Source: Nonomuraea turcica
Lineage (GTDB): Bacteria > Actinomycetota > Actinomycetes > Streptosporangiales > Streptosporangiaceae
DNA length: 64,000 nucleotides
NCBI RefSeq assembly: GCF_030718205.1
Contig: NZ_JAUZQF010000002.1
Location: 186,001 to 250,000, forward strand
Direction of reading: 5' to 3'
The translations under genes were made by a program, and so were the position numbers. Below are positions 33,347 through 42,416 of this stretch, piece after piece. Numbering within the stretch: the stretch's first letter is position 1; each line of letters begins with the position of its first letter. The notes beneath the pieces are model-generated. The model was not told the DNA's origin, did not search any database, and was given only the letters and a program-made list of their open reading frames with translations.

Positions 33347-35110
33347 GTGGACGGAAATATCAGGAAAAGGTTTACGAAGATCGCCGCAGTGGCGGCGGTC
33401 GTGATGGCGGTCGCGTTGCCCGCCTCACCCGCGGCGGCCGACCCCGCGACCGACGAGCGGCCCGACGTGCCCGTCGGCACCTGGCTCGCGGCGCGCACGC
33501 AGCCGGCGGTCCAGCTGACCACCTTCACCTACACCGCGACGGTCTCCGTGCCGTCCAACACGATCAACCAGGCTCAGATCGAGCAGCTCAGTCAGCAGGC
33601 CGTCGAGGCCGTGACGGCGGGCAAGATCTCCTCGGACGAGCGCAGCATCGCCAAGTGGATATTTCAGCAGATCGCGGCCAACGTGGACGCCTACGTCTCC
33701 GCGGCCACCCCCGAGCGCACGGTCGACGCCGAGGTCGGCGGCATGTGCACCGGCTGGTGGGTCACTCCCGACGGCTACATGGTCACCGGGGCACACTGCG
33801 TCCAGGTCGGCGAGACCGAGCTCAGCCAGCTGTTCGCGCAGCAGGCGCTGAAGAAGTTCAACGAGCAGGACGCCAAGGAGATCATCAACGGCCTGGGCGA
33901 CCTCGCGGCCGACGAAGAGATCCTCAAGCTGGCGCAGCAGATCTACATCACGTTCAACACGAACAACATGAAGCTCAGCAACCTGAAGCAGAGTCTGAAT
34001 GTGATGCAGAGCCTGCCCGGCGGTGGCGTGGACAAGACCGCCAAGGCCGTCCCGGCCGAGCTGGTGTCGGTGGGCGAGAGCTACCCTGGCAAGGACTTCG
34101 CGCTGCTCAAGGTCAACGGGCAGCAGAACCTGCCGACCGTGCCGCTCGGTGACGACGCCGACGTGCGTACCGGCGACACGCTGTACATCAGCGGCTTCCC
34201 CGGCCTGGTCACGAACACGCCGTTCTTCAGCCTGGAGTCCAAGCTGGAGCCGGCGCTGACCGAGGGCCCGTACAACGCCAAGCGCACCACGCAGACCGGT
34301 GTGCCGTACATCCAGACTCAGGCGCCTTCCTACAAGGGCAACTCCGGCGGCCCGGTGTTCAGCAAGGACGGCAAGGTCATCGGCATGCTGATCGCCGGCA
34401 CGGTGAGCGAAGGCGGCGAGGCCTCCGAGAGCGAGAGCTTCGTCCTGCCGGTGGGCATCATCAAGGAGAAGCTCGGCGAGAAGAACATCAAGCCGGCCCA
34501 GGCCATCACGACGACCCGGTACAACGAGGCGCTCAACGACTTCTTCCGGAACCACTACTCGGCCGCGCTGCCGAAGTTCCGTGAGGTGCAGGCGCTGTTC
34601 CCGAACCACCCGTACGTGGCCAAGTACATCAGCGACACTCAGCAGGCCATCTCCGCCGGCAAGGACGAGACGCCCAAGTCGATCCTGGTGTGGGTGTTGA
34701 TCGGGGCCGGCGTGCTGGTCGCCATCGTGATCGCTCTGGTGCTGGTCAGCGTCCTGCGCCGACGCCGGCGCCGGCGCCCCGAGCCGTCCTTCGCCCCGCC
34801 CTCGTACGGCGCGGTGCCGCCGCCCCCGTGGCAGCAGCTTCCGGCGGGCCAGGCTCAGGTGTCGCCTCCGGTACAGGGTGCCTATGGGCAGGGCTATGGC
34901 GCTGGTGGCAACGAAGCCGCGCACTATGGATCGGCCCCGCACAACGGCAATGCCCCGTACGGATCGGCCCCGCACAACGGCAACGCCCAGTACGGACCGG
35001 GCCAGTACGGACCTCCCGCGCCCCCGCAGGGCCAGGCGCCCCTCGGGGACCAGACCCGCGCCGTCCGCTACGGCCAGTTCATGCCTCCGCCGGACGACAG
35101 GAACGCCTGA
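33347..35110 (+). CDS. Membrane-anchored trypsin-like serine protease
   Basis: 587-residue extracytoplasmic protease. The signal sequence RKRFTKIAAVAAVVMAVALP ends at ASPAAADP. The trypsin-like domain has His150 (VTGAHC), Asp250 (GKDFALLK) and Ser333 (YKGNSGGP), interrupted between His and Asp by a helical insert of about 75 residues. A TPR-like helical pair follows. One membrane segment (ILVWVLIGAGVLVAIVIALVL) precedes an Arg cluster and a cytoplasmic Pro/Gly/Tyr-rich tail with two copies of an 11-residue repeat. Start uncertain: GTG 33347 sits just before the signal, TTG 33275 gives 24 more residues, and neither has a strong ribosome site. Confidence 0.85.
   Translation: MDGNIRKRFTKIAAVAAVVMAVALPASPAAADPATDERPDVPVGTWLAARTQPAVQLTTFTYTATVSVPSNTINQAQIEQLSQQAVEAVTAGKISSDERSIAKWIFQQIAANVDAYVSAATPERTVDAEVGGMCTGWWVTPDGYMVTGAHCVQVGETELSQLFAQQALKKFNEQDAKEIINGLGDLAADEEILKLAQQIYITFNTNNMKLSNLKQSLNVMQSLPGGGVDKTAKAVPAELVSVGESYPGKDFALLKVNGQQNLPTVPLGDDADVRTGDTLYISGFPGLVTNTPFFSLESKLEPALTEGPYNAKRTTQTGVPYIQTQAPSYKGNSGGPVFSKDGKVIGMLIAGTVSEGGEASESESFVLPVGIIKEKLGEKNIKPAQAITTTRYNEALNDFFRNHYSAALPKFREVQALFPNHPYVAKYISDTQQAISAGKDETPKSILVWVLIGAGVLVAIVIALVLVSVLRRRRRRRPEPSFAPPSYGAVPPPPWQQLPAGQAQVSPPVQGAYGQGYGAGGNEAAHYGSAPHNGNAPYGSAPHNGNAQYGPGQYGPPAPPQGQAPLGDQTRAVRYGQFMPPPDDRNA
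34925..34990 (+). repeat. Tandem 33-bp repeat in protease tail
   Basis: Two adjacent 33-bp copies differing at only a few bases, encoding YGSAPHNGNAP and YGSAPHNGNAQ. It is in frame and a likely site of length variation in the cytoplasmic tail. Confidence 0.8.
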
Positions 35111-35111
35111 G

Positions 35112-35143
35112 CTGGGAGCCCTGACAACGGCCAGGGCTCCCAG
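35112..35143. terminator. Strong hairpin terminator between convergent genes
   Basis: Perfect 12-bp stem CTGGGAGCCCTG with its complement around an 8-base loop, 2 bases after the protease stop and 34 bases before the stop of the convergent HupE-like gene. Confidence 0.82.
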
Positions 35144-35176
35144 GCCGGGTCAGCAGAGCGTGAGTGCCGCGGTGAG

Positions 35177-36298
35177 TCAGAGCGGCAGCGGAATCCGGTC
35201 GAAGAACCAGTACAGGCTGACCGCCACGATCGGGACCGACATCACGACCACCGCCCAGCGGGCCGCCGGCGTCCGGCGCAGCAGCGCCAGCAGCGGGAAG
35301 AGCCCCGCGATGATCGCGAGCTGCGCCACCTCGATGCCGACGTTGAAGCTCAGGAGCGACAGAAGCAACTCCCAGGACCCGCTCTGGTCAATGTCCAGCG
35401 CGCCCGCGAAGCCCAGCCCGTGCATCAGGCCGAAGGCGAAGACGACCGGCAGCCGCCACCTGCCCAGCCGATCCGCCTCGCGGCCCAGAAGGTTGGCGAG
35501 CGCCACGACGATGATCGACACCGCGATGACCGGCTCGACGATCTCACCGGGCACGTCCACGACTCCCATCGCCGCCAGCAGGAACGTGATGCTGTGGGCG
35601 GCCGTGAAGGCGGAGACCGTGATGACGACGTCGCGGAGACCGCGCGCGCCGATGAGCAGGGCGAGCAGGAAGAGGATGTGGTCGAGGCCGAACACCAGGT
35701 GCTCGGCGCCGAGCAGGAAGAACTCCCCGGCCTGCTGCCACAGGCCATGCTCGCCGACCCGCACCGTGGGGCTCGCGGCGACCAGGACCGCGGAGCCCTT
35801 CTCCCCGTCGAGGTCGTAGCGGACGATCGTCTCGGTGCTGTGGACGAAGGTCTCGGCGTCGGGGAACAGCGCGCTCGAGATCGCATGCACTCCCCCGCCC
35901 TCGCCACCGCAGGCGTAGGTGAAGGTCAGCACCGCGAAGGCCGCCTTGCCGCGCATGCGCACGTCCGCGTCGCCGGCCATCGTGGGCGTGCAGGCCTTAT
36001 CGTCGTACGCCACGGCGAAGCGCTCCGTGACGTACTCGGTCACGGCGTCGCGATTGATCGTGAGCTGGCGAAGTTGCTCGGGCCGCTCCTTCGCCTCGTA
36101 GGCCTCGGCGTAGAGCCAGGCCGACTTCATGAGCAGGTCGTACTCGAGGTCGAGCACGACCTTGACGTTCGCGCCCGTGCCGGTCACCTCCGCGTGGGCC
36201 TTCGTGGTCGCCTCGTGCGCCGCCGCCGGAGCGGGGAGCACCAGGGCGCCGGCGATGACGGCGAGGACCACGGCGGACAGCCGGCGCCAGCAGGGCAT
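35177..36298 (-). CDS. HupE/UreJ family membrane protein
   Basis: 373-residue membrane protein. The signal peptide ends at PAPAAA and exposes His as the first residue, a possible metal ligand. An extracytoplasmic beta-rich domain (about 30-190) follows, then six or seven membrane helices carrying His-rich motifs typical of HupE/UreJ_2 transporters: GAEHLVFGLDHILFLL, AFTAAHSITFLL, FGLMHGLGFAG and FNVGIEVAQL. This family is linked to nickel or cobalt import for hydrogenase and urease in other bacteria, but no metalloenzyme genes are near, so the cargo is open. It follows the large phosphoesterase gene on the same strand by 69 bases. Confidence 0.82.
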   Translation of the reverse strand: MPCWRRLSAVVLAVIAGALVLPAPAAAHEATTKAHAEVTGTGANVKVVLDLEYDLLMKSAWLYAEAYEAKERPEQLRQLTINRDAVTEYVTERFAVAYDDKACTPTMAGDADVRMRGKAAFAVLTFTYACGGEGGGVHAISSALFPDAETFVHSTETIVRYDLDGEKGSAVLVAASPTVRVGEHGLWQQAGEFFLLGAEHLVFGLDHILFLLALLIGARGLRDVVITVSAFTAAHSITFLLAAMGVVDVPGEIVEPVIAVSIIVVALANLLGREADRLGRWRLPVVFAFGLMHGLGFAGALDIDQSGSWELLLSLLSFNVGIEVAQLAIIAGLFPLLALLRRTPAARWAVVVMSVPIVAVSLYWFFDRIPLPL

Positions 36299-36367
36299 GT
36301 CTCGTTTCTCCAGATTCGGGATCAGGGCCGCCGCCCCGGACTCGACGTCCGGGACGGCGACGATGGA

Positions 36368-39300
36368 TCAGCGCTTGAACCAGCCGTACATCGGCGAGTC
36401 AGGCCCCCACGTGCCAGGGCGGCCGTGCTCGTCCTTAGTGACGAAGACGCTCGGCTCGGAGGCGGTCACGCCGCCGCCAGTGGAGCGGGCCGTGACGAAC
36501 CAGGCGTAGGCCGTGTTGTCCTTGAGGCGGTCCCAGGTCACCGAGGCGACCTGACCCGACGCGACCGTGCTCTTGCCGATGATCCGGGTGGGCTCGTAGA
36601 GCGCCAGGGAGTCGGTCTGGAAGGTCGTCGTGCGGGAGGTGAGGTCGACCGGCAGCACCATGTTGTCCTCGAGGCCGTTGTAGCGGCGTCTCGGGTCGAA
36701 CTCGGTGGCGCCGAAATCGTTGAGCAGCGGAGAGTAGGTGTCCACGCTCACCTCCGCCCGCTTGACGTTGAACTGCAGCAGCCGCAGGAAGCTCGCGCCG
36801 AACTGCAGCTGGTCGTCCGGCTTGTAGCCGCCGATCTCGGTGAGCCCGAGACGGTCGGCCGAGACCGTGTAGAACTGGTAGTCCGCCAGCAGCTCGACCA
36901 CGCCGTTGCCGACCTGGCCGACCTTCGGCTTCACGTTGGTCCCCACGCCGTGCTCGTGCCCGGCGAGGATGAGGAAGACGTTCGGGTTCTTCTCGACCAC
37001 CGTCTTGTACAACACCGAGCCGTCGGGCGCCGAGAACCCGGCGCCGCGTCCGTCGGGGTTGCTGCTCGGCACGATGTAGTCGTGCGAGAGCAGGATGCCG
37101 TTGCGGCCGGCGAACTTCTTGAAGACGGAGTCGGCCCATTCGGCCTCCTCCCTCGTCACCCCGTACGACAGGCCGACCACGACGAAGTCCAGGCCACCGG
37201 CGGAGAACAGGTCGTAGTGGTTCTGGTTGTCGCCTTCCTTCCACGGCCCGCCGTACTCGGCGTGCTGCCAGCCCTGCGAGGCGTCCTGGTACCGGTTGGG
37301 GCCGTAGTACTTGTTGTAGATGGCCTCCGGCCCGTTCTCGGTGCCCGACTGGTTGTCGTGGTTCCCGGCGACCACACCGTTCGGGATTTTCGCGTCGTCC
37401 AGCACCCGCTGCTGCCTCGAGGACACCTCGAACTCGCCGACCACCTGCCGCTGCATGGCCTCGTCGGCGGGCTTGCGGATGTTGTTCTCGATGATGTCGC
37501 CGGTGTGCGCGACGTACGAGATCTTGCGCTGGTCCTTGTTGTCCTTGATCCAGTTGACGATGCCGGCGTACGCGGACTCCCACACCGCGCGCTCCTCGGC
37601 GCTCTCCTGCTCGACCGCGCCCTCGGAGATGTACTGCGTGTCGGTGAAGTGCGCGATCGAGAAGTCGTACGTGGCGGGGTCGGCGAAGCCGTTCGGGTCT
37701 CCGGGCTCGATGTCGTCGGCGAACGGGTCCTCACCCGTCACCATGACGTGGACCTGCTGCCTGTCGATGTAGTCCGCGTCGACGACGGCGCTGAGCACGG
37801 TCTTGCCGTCGGCCGCGCCGCGGGCACTGGTCAGCAGGTCCCATGCCTTGCTCTTCGTGTTCCACACCCGCAACGACGCCAGGCGCTCGGGGTCGATGGC
37901 CCCTTCCCAGCGCAGGACCGGGGAGTCCACGTGGCCCTTCACCTGGATGTCGTACCGCTGGTAGGTGAGGTCCTGCCCGGCAGGCGCGTCGAGGGTCCTG
38001 CCGTCGGCGGGCTCGAGCCCGTCGGCCTTGACCTGCTTCTCGCCGGGGACCCGCAGGGTCGTGGGAACGGACTGGGCCGTGCCCTGGAACACCTGGTTCG
38101 GGGTCAGGATCTTGGCCTCGGAGAACGTCGCCGTCACCTGGCCGCCGTCGGGTTCGGCCACCTTCGCCGAGAGCTTGACGGGGTCCGACACGTCGACGGC
38201 GCCCAACGCCGGGGACAGCTCGGCGGGAACGTCCGGGATGCCCGCGGACTCGAACACGATCTCGCGGGTCGCGGTGTTGCCGAGGCCGTCGGCGCCGGTC
38301 ACGGCGAGCGTGTGCTTGCCGGCCCGCAGGCCCGGCCCCACCTTGGCGCCCAGCGCGATCGGCTGGCCGTCGAGCTTGACGTCCGGCCCGGACACGACGC
38401 CGTTGGCGTCCTCCAGCTTGACGTCCAGCACGACCGTGGCGGTGATCTTCTCGTCCGCCGCCGGGACGCTCTGGGCGATCTTCGGGGCCGTGTTGTCGCT
38501 GATCAGGAGCCGGGTGGCGGTCTCCCCGGTGGTCGACACCGCGGCGATGGTGTGCTTGCCGTCCTCGAGCTTGGTGGTGTCGAGGTCCGCGCGCAGGCCA
38601 CGGGCCGGCGCGGTCACGAGGAACTCGAGGTCGATCTCCCTCAGCGGGTTGACGTTGTCTCCGCAGTTACCGTCGCCCATGCCGTACGAGGTCTTGAGCA
38701 TCTGGCCGGCCGCCGTGCCCTGCGCCGGGGTGAGGACGATGTTCGAGATCGTGAAGTCGTCGCGGTTGTTGCCGCAGGACGTCGGAAAGGTGCCGGTCAC
38801 GAAGTCGATCGTGTTCCAGCCGGGCACGAGGTACTCGTTCGGGATCGTGAAGTCGACGCGCCTGCTCAGGAAGTCGCCGTCGAGCACGATCTTCTGGCCG
38901 TTGACGAGCACGAAGTTCTGATAGCGGGCCTCGATCGCGTTGGCACCCACGTTGAAGCTGAGGGTGGCGTTGCCCGAGCCGAGCGTTTCGATGAGGTGCA
39001 CCGCGGGGGCGTCGATCGTGTAGCGCAACTCTGCTTCGCGCAGCGCGGTCTGGCTGCTGCCGCAGGCGCCGTCGCCCATCTCGTACGCCGGCTTGATGTC
39101 CTGGCCGGTCACGGTGGCGCCGTCGAGGGTGAGCGCGAGGTTCGAGATCGCGAAGTCGTCGCGGTCATTGCCGCACGTCTGCCGGTAGTCCCCGGTGACG
39201 ACCTTGATCGTGTTGTCGCCGGGCGCCAGGAACCGGGCCGGGACGGCGACGGTCACGCGCCGGCTCGCCCAGGAGCCGCCCAGGTCGATGCGCTTGCCGT

Positions 39301-40318
39301 TGACGAGCAGGAAGTTGTCGTGCCTGTCATCGATCGAGTCCGCGCCGACGTCGAAGGCGAGCATCGCGGCGCCGTTGCCCAAGGTGGCCTTCGTGGCGGG
39401 TTCCTTGCCATCGACGGTGAGGGACTTGACGCCGCCCTCGCCGGCGGCCGGGAGGTTCGCGAAGACCGGCTTGGTGCCGGCCACGAGCGTGCCGTCCGTG
39501 GGCAGCAGCCGCGGCGCGCCGGCGGGGGCGTTGTTCACGGTCACGGTGTTCTTGACCGTCACCCCTGCCGCGGTCGTCGCGGTGATGGCGTGCTCGCCGT
39601 TGGCCAGCGTCGTGGTGTCCACGTCCGCGGCCAGACCCGTGGTGCCCTGCGGGTCTCCCAGGACGAAGAACTTGAGCGTGGCTCGCTTCAGCAGCGAGGT
39701 GTTCGTACCGCAATCGCCGTCGCCGAAGGCGAGGGAGTAGGGGTTCTCCTCGCCGTCAGCGACCTCGCCGAGCAGTTCGAGGCCCACGTCGAACAGTACG
39801 AAGTCGTCGTAGTTAAGGCCGCACGAGGACGAGATGGCGCCGACGACGATCTCGACGGTGTTCTCACCCTTGACGAGGTGCTCGTTCGGGATCTCGATGG
39901 TCGCCCGCTCGTTGACGTGGTCGCCGATGTCGCTCCGGTACGCGCCGTTGACGAGCACGTAATTGTGGTACAGCCCCGAAGTCGAGTTCGAGCCGACGTC
40001 GAAGCTGAGCTTGGAGACGCCGAAGGTCCGGGTGGCGTTGAGCGCGGTGCCGTCGATGTCGAGCTTCGCGACGCTGTCACCGGCCGCGGCCGGCACCGCC
40101 GCGACCTTCACCGTGCCCTCCAGGTAGGAACCGCCGGCGGGGGTGAGCGTCGGGGGGCTCGGGGAGCTGGTCGGCGTCGGGGTGGGCCGTCCCCGATCCT
40201 GCTCCCCCGGGTCGGCGTACGCCGCCGTCACGAGGCTGCTCGCCAGCAGCACCGCGACCACGGCGGCCATACCGAGACGTCCTCGCCTCCGTAAGGCACC
40301 CAGTAACTCTTGCTGCAT
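36368..40318 (-). CDS. Large secreted modular calcineurin-like metallophosphoesterase
   Basis: 1316-residue exported protein. A signal peptide (to about 36, TAAYADP) and a Thr/Pro-rich linker precede three copies of a beta-rich module at about 102-222, 318-438 and 452-572, each with a LxFxVGxN start, xNxxLVNG, a CGxNxDDF core and a GDGxCG end. Ig-like segments follow the first copy and lie before the catalytic domain. That domain (about 885-1180) has DTQ, GDIIE, GNHDN, SHD and GHEHG, the two-metal site of calcineurin-like phosphoesterases. A fibronectin-like end follows. The substrate is unknown; a phosphodiester or nucleotide outside the cell is likely. A possible PHO-box-like unit lies upstream. 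Confidence 0.86.
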   Translation of the reverse strand: MQQELLGALRRRGRLGMAAVVAVLLASSLVTAAYADPGEQDRGRPTPTPTSSPSPPTLTPAGGSYLEGTVKVAAVPAAAGDSVAKLDIDGTALNATRTFGVSKLSFDVGSNSTSGLYHNYVLVNGAYRSDIGDHVNERATIEIPNEHLVKGENTVEIVVGAISSSCGLNYDDFVLFDVGLELLGEVADGEENPYSLAFGDGDCGTNTSLLKRATLKFFVLGDPQGTTGLAADVDTTTLANGEHAITATTAAGVTVKNTVTVNNAPAGAPRLLPTDGTLVAGTKPVFANLPAAGEGGVKSLTVDGKEPATKATLGNGAAMLAFDVGADSIDDRHDNFLLVNGKRIDLGGSWASRRVTVAVPARFLAPGDNTIKVVTGDYRQTCGNDRDDFAISNLALTLDGATVTGQDIKPAYEMGDGACGSSQTALREAELRYTIDAPAVHLIETLGSGNATLSFNVGANAIEARYQNFVLVNGQKIVLDGDFLSRRVDFTIPNEYLVPGWNTIDFVTGTFPTSCGNNRDDFTISNIVLTPAQGTAAGQMLKTSYGMGDGNCGDNVNPLREIDLEFLVTAPARGLRADLDTTKLEDGKHTIAAVSTTGETATRLLISDNTAPKIAQSVPAADEKITATVVLDVKLEDANGVVSGPDVKLDGQPIALGAKVGPGLRAGKHTLAVTGADGLGNTATREIVFESAGIPDVPAELSPALGAVDVSDPVKLSAKVAEPDGGQVTATFSEAKILTPNQVFQGTAQSVPTTLRVPGEKQVKADGLEPADGRTLDAPAGQDLTYQRYDIQVKGHVDSPVLRWEGAIDPERLASLRVWNTKSKAWDLLTSARGAADGKTVLSAVVDADYIDRQQVHVMVTGEDPFADDIEPGDPNGFADPATYDFSIAHFTDTQYISEGAVEQESAEERAVWESAYAGIVNWIKDNKDQRKISYVAHTGDIIENNIRKPADEAMQRQVVGEFEVSSRQQRVLDDAKIPNGVVAGNHDNQSGTENGPEAIYNKYYGPNRYQDASQGWQHAEYGGPWKEGDNQNHYDLFSAGGLDFVVVGLSYGVTREEAEWADSVFKKFAGRNGILLSHDYIVPSSNPDGRGAGFSAPDGSVLYKTVVEKNPNVFLILAGHEHGVGTNVKPKVGQVGNGVVELLADYQFYTVSADRLGLTEIGGYKPDDQLQFGASFLRLLQFNVKRAEVSVDTYSPLLNDFGATEFDPRRRYNGLEDNMVLPVDLTSRTTTFQTDSLALYEPTRIIGKSTVASGQVASVTWDRLKDNTAYAWFVTARSTGGGVTASEPSVFVTKDEHGRPGTWGPDSPMYGWFKR

Positions 40319-40740
40319 CGGGTGCGGTCCCTTCTATTGACGTGCCAAGTGGCTTGTCGTCGGGCGGCTTGCCCTCCGGGCGGACACCCTCGAGTGCACG
40401 AGTGAACGGTGTGCGTCCAGAGGCTGAAGGGACGAGGAACGATCAACTCATTCTGGTCATCCGTTACAGGACGGGAACAACCGGGCACTGCACTCGGCAA
40501 CCTGGACAGCACGACGACGATGACGAAGCCCGGCATGGCCGGCAGATTCTTCACCGCCGGCGACCTGATCCACGCCGGTGACGGCAGCGTCGACGGACGA
40601 TCCCGGCACCTCCAGCGAACCGGCAGCCGGCACGTCGGACGAACCGGCTACCGGCCGCCCTCACTACTGTGCCGAGGCTTGCCACCGACGATGACGGAGC
40701 CTGCTCGACGGCATGCCTGGGATCGGGCAGCCGGCGGGAC
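40319..40740. other. Gene-free gap upstream of phosphoesterase
   Basis: 421 bases without a convincing gene. Reading on the minus strand, AAGGGA lies about 8-13 bases before the phosphoesterase ATG and one PHO-box-like unit GTTCACTCGTG lies at 40397-40407 (complement). A real PHO box needs at least two such units 11 bases apart and the second is poor. GAACCGGC-type repeats occur at 40616-40655. The short open frame at 40551-40793 on the minus strand has no coding look. Confidence 0.5.
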
Positions 40741-42324
40741 TCATCGCTCCGCCAGATTCTTGACCCAGACGGACACGCTCTGCATGAGCACATCCAGCTC
40801 CCTGCGCAGCTCCGCGTTCTCCTGGCGCAACCGCAGCAGCTCGGCCCGCTCGTCCACGGACAGCCCGGGCCACGTCGCCTGGGCGACCGGCTGGGCCGCC
40901 TCCGCCAGAGTGTGGTGCACGGTCTCGGTGTCGGCCTTGGGCCTGGGAAGCGTCAGGGTCAGCAGCGCCGCCACCAGGGCCACGCCGCAGCCGATCAGCA
41001 GGGCGGTACGGAAGCCGGACTCGGAGGGCAGGGTGTGGCCGCCCATCGTCACCGTCATCTGGGCCAGCACGACCCCGACCACGGCAGCGGACACGGACGT
41101 GCCGATGGAACGCATCAACGTGTTGAAGCTGTTGGCGGAGGCGGTCTCATTCCTGGGAACCGCGCCCATGATCAACGCCGGCATCGAGCCGTAGGCGAGC
41201 CCGACGCCCATGCTGCCGACGCAACCGGCGATCATCAGGCCCCAGGCCCAGTCCATCAGGACCAGCGCGGCGCCGTACCCGAGCGAGAGAATCAGCGCGC
41301 CGATGAACAGCGTGGTCTTCGGCCCGCGGGCGGCCGACAACCGGGCGCCGAACGAGGAGACGGCCATCATCATCAATCCGGACGGAGCCATCCAGAGTCC
41401 GGCGGCCAGCATGGACTGGCCCAGGCCGTATCCGGTCGCCTCGGGAAGTTGCAGGATCTGCATGACGACCAGCGACTGGGCGTACATCGCGAAGCCGACC
41501 AGGATGGAGACCAGGTTGGTGAAGAGCACCTGAGGGCGGGCGGTGGTCCGCAGGTCCACCAGCGGATCCCGGACGCGCAGCTCCCACAGGGCCCACAGCA
41601 GCAGGATCACCACCGCGGCGCCGAGCAGCCCGAGCGTGGTGCCGCTCCCCCAGCCCCAGTCGGCGCCCTTGGACACGCCGAGCAGCAGGCAGACCAGCGC
41701 CGCGCCCAGGCCGATCGCCCCGACAACGTCGAGGCGGCCATTGGCGTTCGCGGGCGTGTGGGGCACCAGGAGCCAGATCAACGCGGCGACCATCAGGCTC
41801 AGAGCGGCCGAGCCCCAGAACAACATCCGCCAGTTCGCGTACTCCGCGACCGCCGCCGAGATCGGCAGCCCGAGCGCGCCGCCGATTCCCATCGACGAGC
41901 TCATCAGCGCGATCGCCGGACCGACTCGCTGGGGCGGCAGCAGGTCACGCAGTGCGCTGATACCGAGCGGGATCATGCCCACGCCGAGCCCTTGCAGGCC
42001 ACGCCCAGCGATCATGGGGATCAGGGAGTCGGCCAGCGCACAGACCGCGGATCCGGCGATGAGCGGCAGCGAGCAGACGAGCATCATGGTGCGCTTGCCG
42101 TACAGGTCGCCGAGCTTGCCGACCACCGGGGTGCCGACCGCGCCCACCAGCAGCGTGACAGTGATCACCCAGAACGTGTCGGCCGCGGCGGCGTCGAGCA
42201 GCCGTGGCAGCTGGCCGACCAGCGGCACCACCAAGGTCTGCATGAGCGAGCCGACGATGCCGGCCACCGCGAGCACACTGACGATCCCGCTGCCCGAACG
42301 CGCAGTGGGTGCGGAGTGCACCAT
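40741..42324 (-). CDS. MFS drug-efflux transporter (DHA2/EmrB type)
   Basis: 527-residue proton-coupled exporter with about 14 hydrophobic helices. Motif A appears as GKLGDLYGKRT after helix 2 and motif C-like GIGGALGLPISAAVA in helix 5. After the last helix (TALLIGCGVALVAALLTLTL) is a 70-residue cytoplasmic tail ending in a leucine-zipper-like coiled coil (RAELLRLRQENAELRREL), which is unusual for this family. The ATG lies inside one copy of the MarR operator motif, with AAGGGGGA 5 bases upstream. It follows the MarR gene on the same strand. Export substrate unknown. Confidence 0.9.
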   Translation of the reverse strand: MVHSAPTARSGSGIVSVLAVAGIVGSLMQTLVVPLVGQLPRLLDAAAADTFWVITVTLLVGAVGTPVVGKLGDLYGKRTMMLVCSLPLIAGSAVCALADSLIPMIAGRGLQGLGVGMIPLGISALRDLLPPQRVGPAIALMSSSMGIGGALGLPISAAVAEYANWRMLFWGSAALSLMVAALIWLLVPHTPANANGRLDVVGAIGLGAALVCLLLGVSKGADWGWGSGTTLGLLGAAVVILLLWALWELRVRDPLVDLRTTARPQVLFTNLVSILVGFAMYAQSLVVMQILQLPEATGYGLGQSMLAAGLWMAPSGLMMMAVSSFGARLSAARGPKTTLFIGALILSLGYGAALVLMDWAWGLMIAGCVGSMGVGLAYGSMPALIMGAVPRNETASANSFNTLMRSIGTSVSAAVVGVVLAQMTVTMGGHTLPSESGFRTALLIGCGVALVAALLTLTLPRPKADTETVHHTLAEAAQPVAQATWPGLSVDERAELLRLRQENAELRRELDVLMQSVSVWVKNLAER

Positions 42325-42404
42325 ATATCCCCCTTTTACCCGTTAAAGCCCAATGCACCATACACATGATGTGGCTCATGCACAATTTATGCATGGTGCA
42401 TATC
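42318..42404. promoter_or_regulatory. MarR operator cluster before MFS gene
   Basis: Three copies of ATGGTGCA-type elements: on the minus strand at the MFS start codon (about 42317-42325) and at 42353-42361, and on the plus strand at 42389-42404 (ATGCATGGTGCATATC). They overlap a palindrome ATGCA-7-TGCAT at 42378-42394. The region is AT-rich against its surroundings. The same two sequences recur upstream of the MarR gene. Confidence 0.65.
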
Positions 42405-42416
42405 AAGCAGTGCAGC

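Noticed and set aside
34925..34990. Short direct repeats considered as CRISPR-like.
   Set aside because: Two contiguous in-frame copies without spacers inside a coding tail; they are a protein repeat.
35420..40294. A 1624-codon open frame on the plus strand opposite the phosphoesterase and part of the HupE gene.
   Set aside because: It is the complement-strand shadow produced by GC-rich codon bias: Val/Arg/Asp/Gly-rich with no domain, while the minus strand has clear signal peptides and metal motifs.
40397..40407. PHO-box-like unit upstream of the phosphoesterase.
   Set aside because: Only one good GTTCAC unit; PhoP sites need at least two spaced 11 bases, so it is mentioned only in the gap description.
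40551..40793. Minus-strand 80-codon frame in the gap after the MFS gene.
   Set aside because: Ser/Arg/Cys-rich translation, overlaps the MFS 3' end, no ribosome site.
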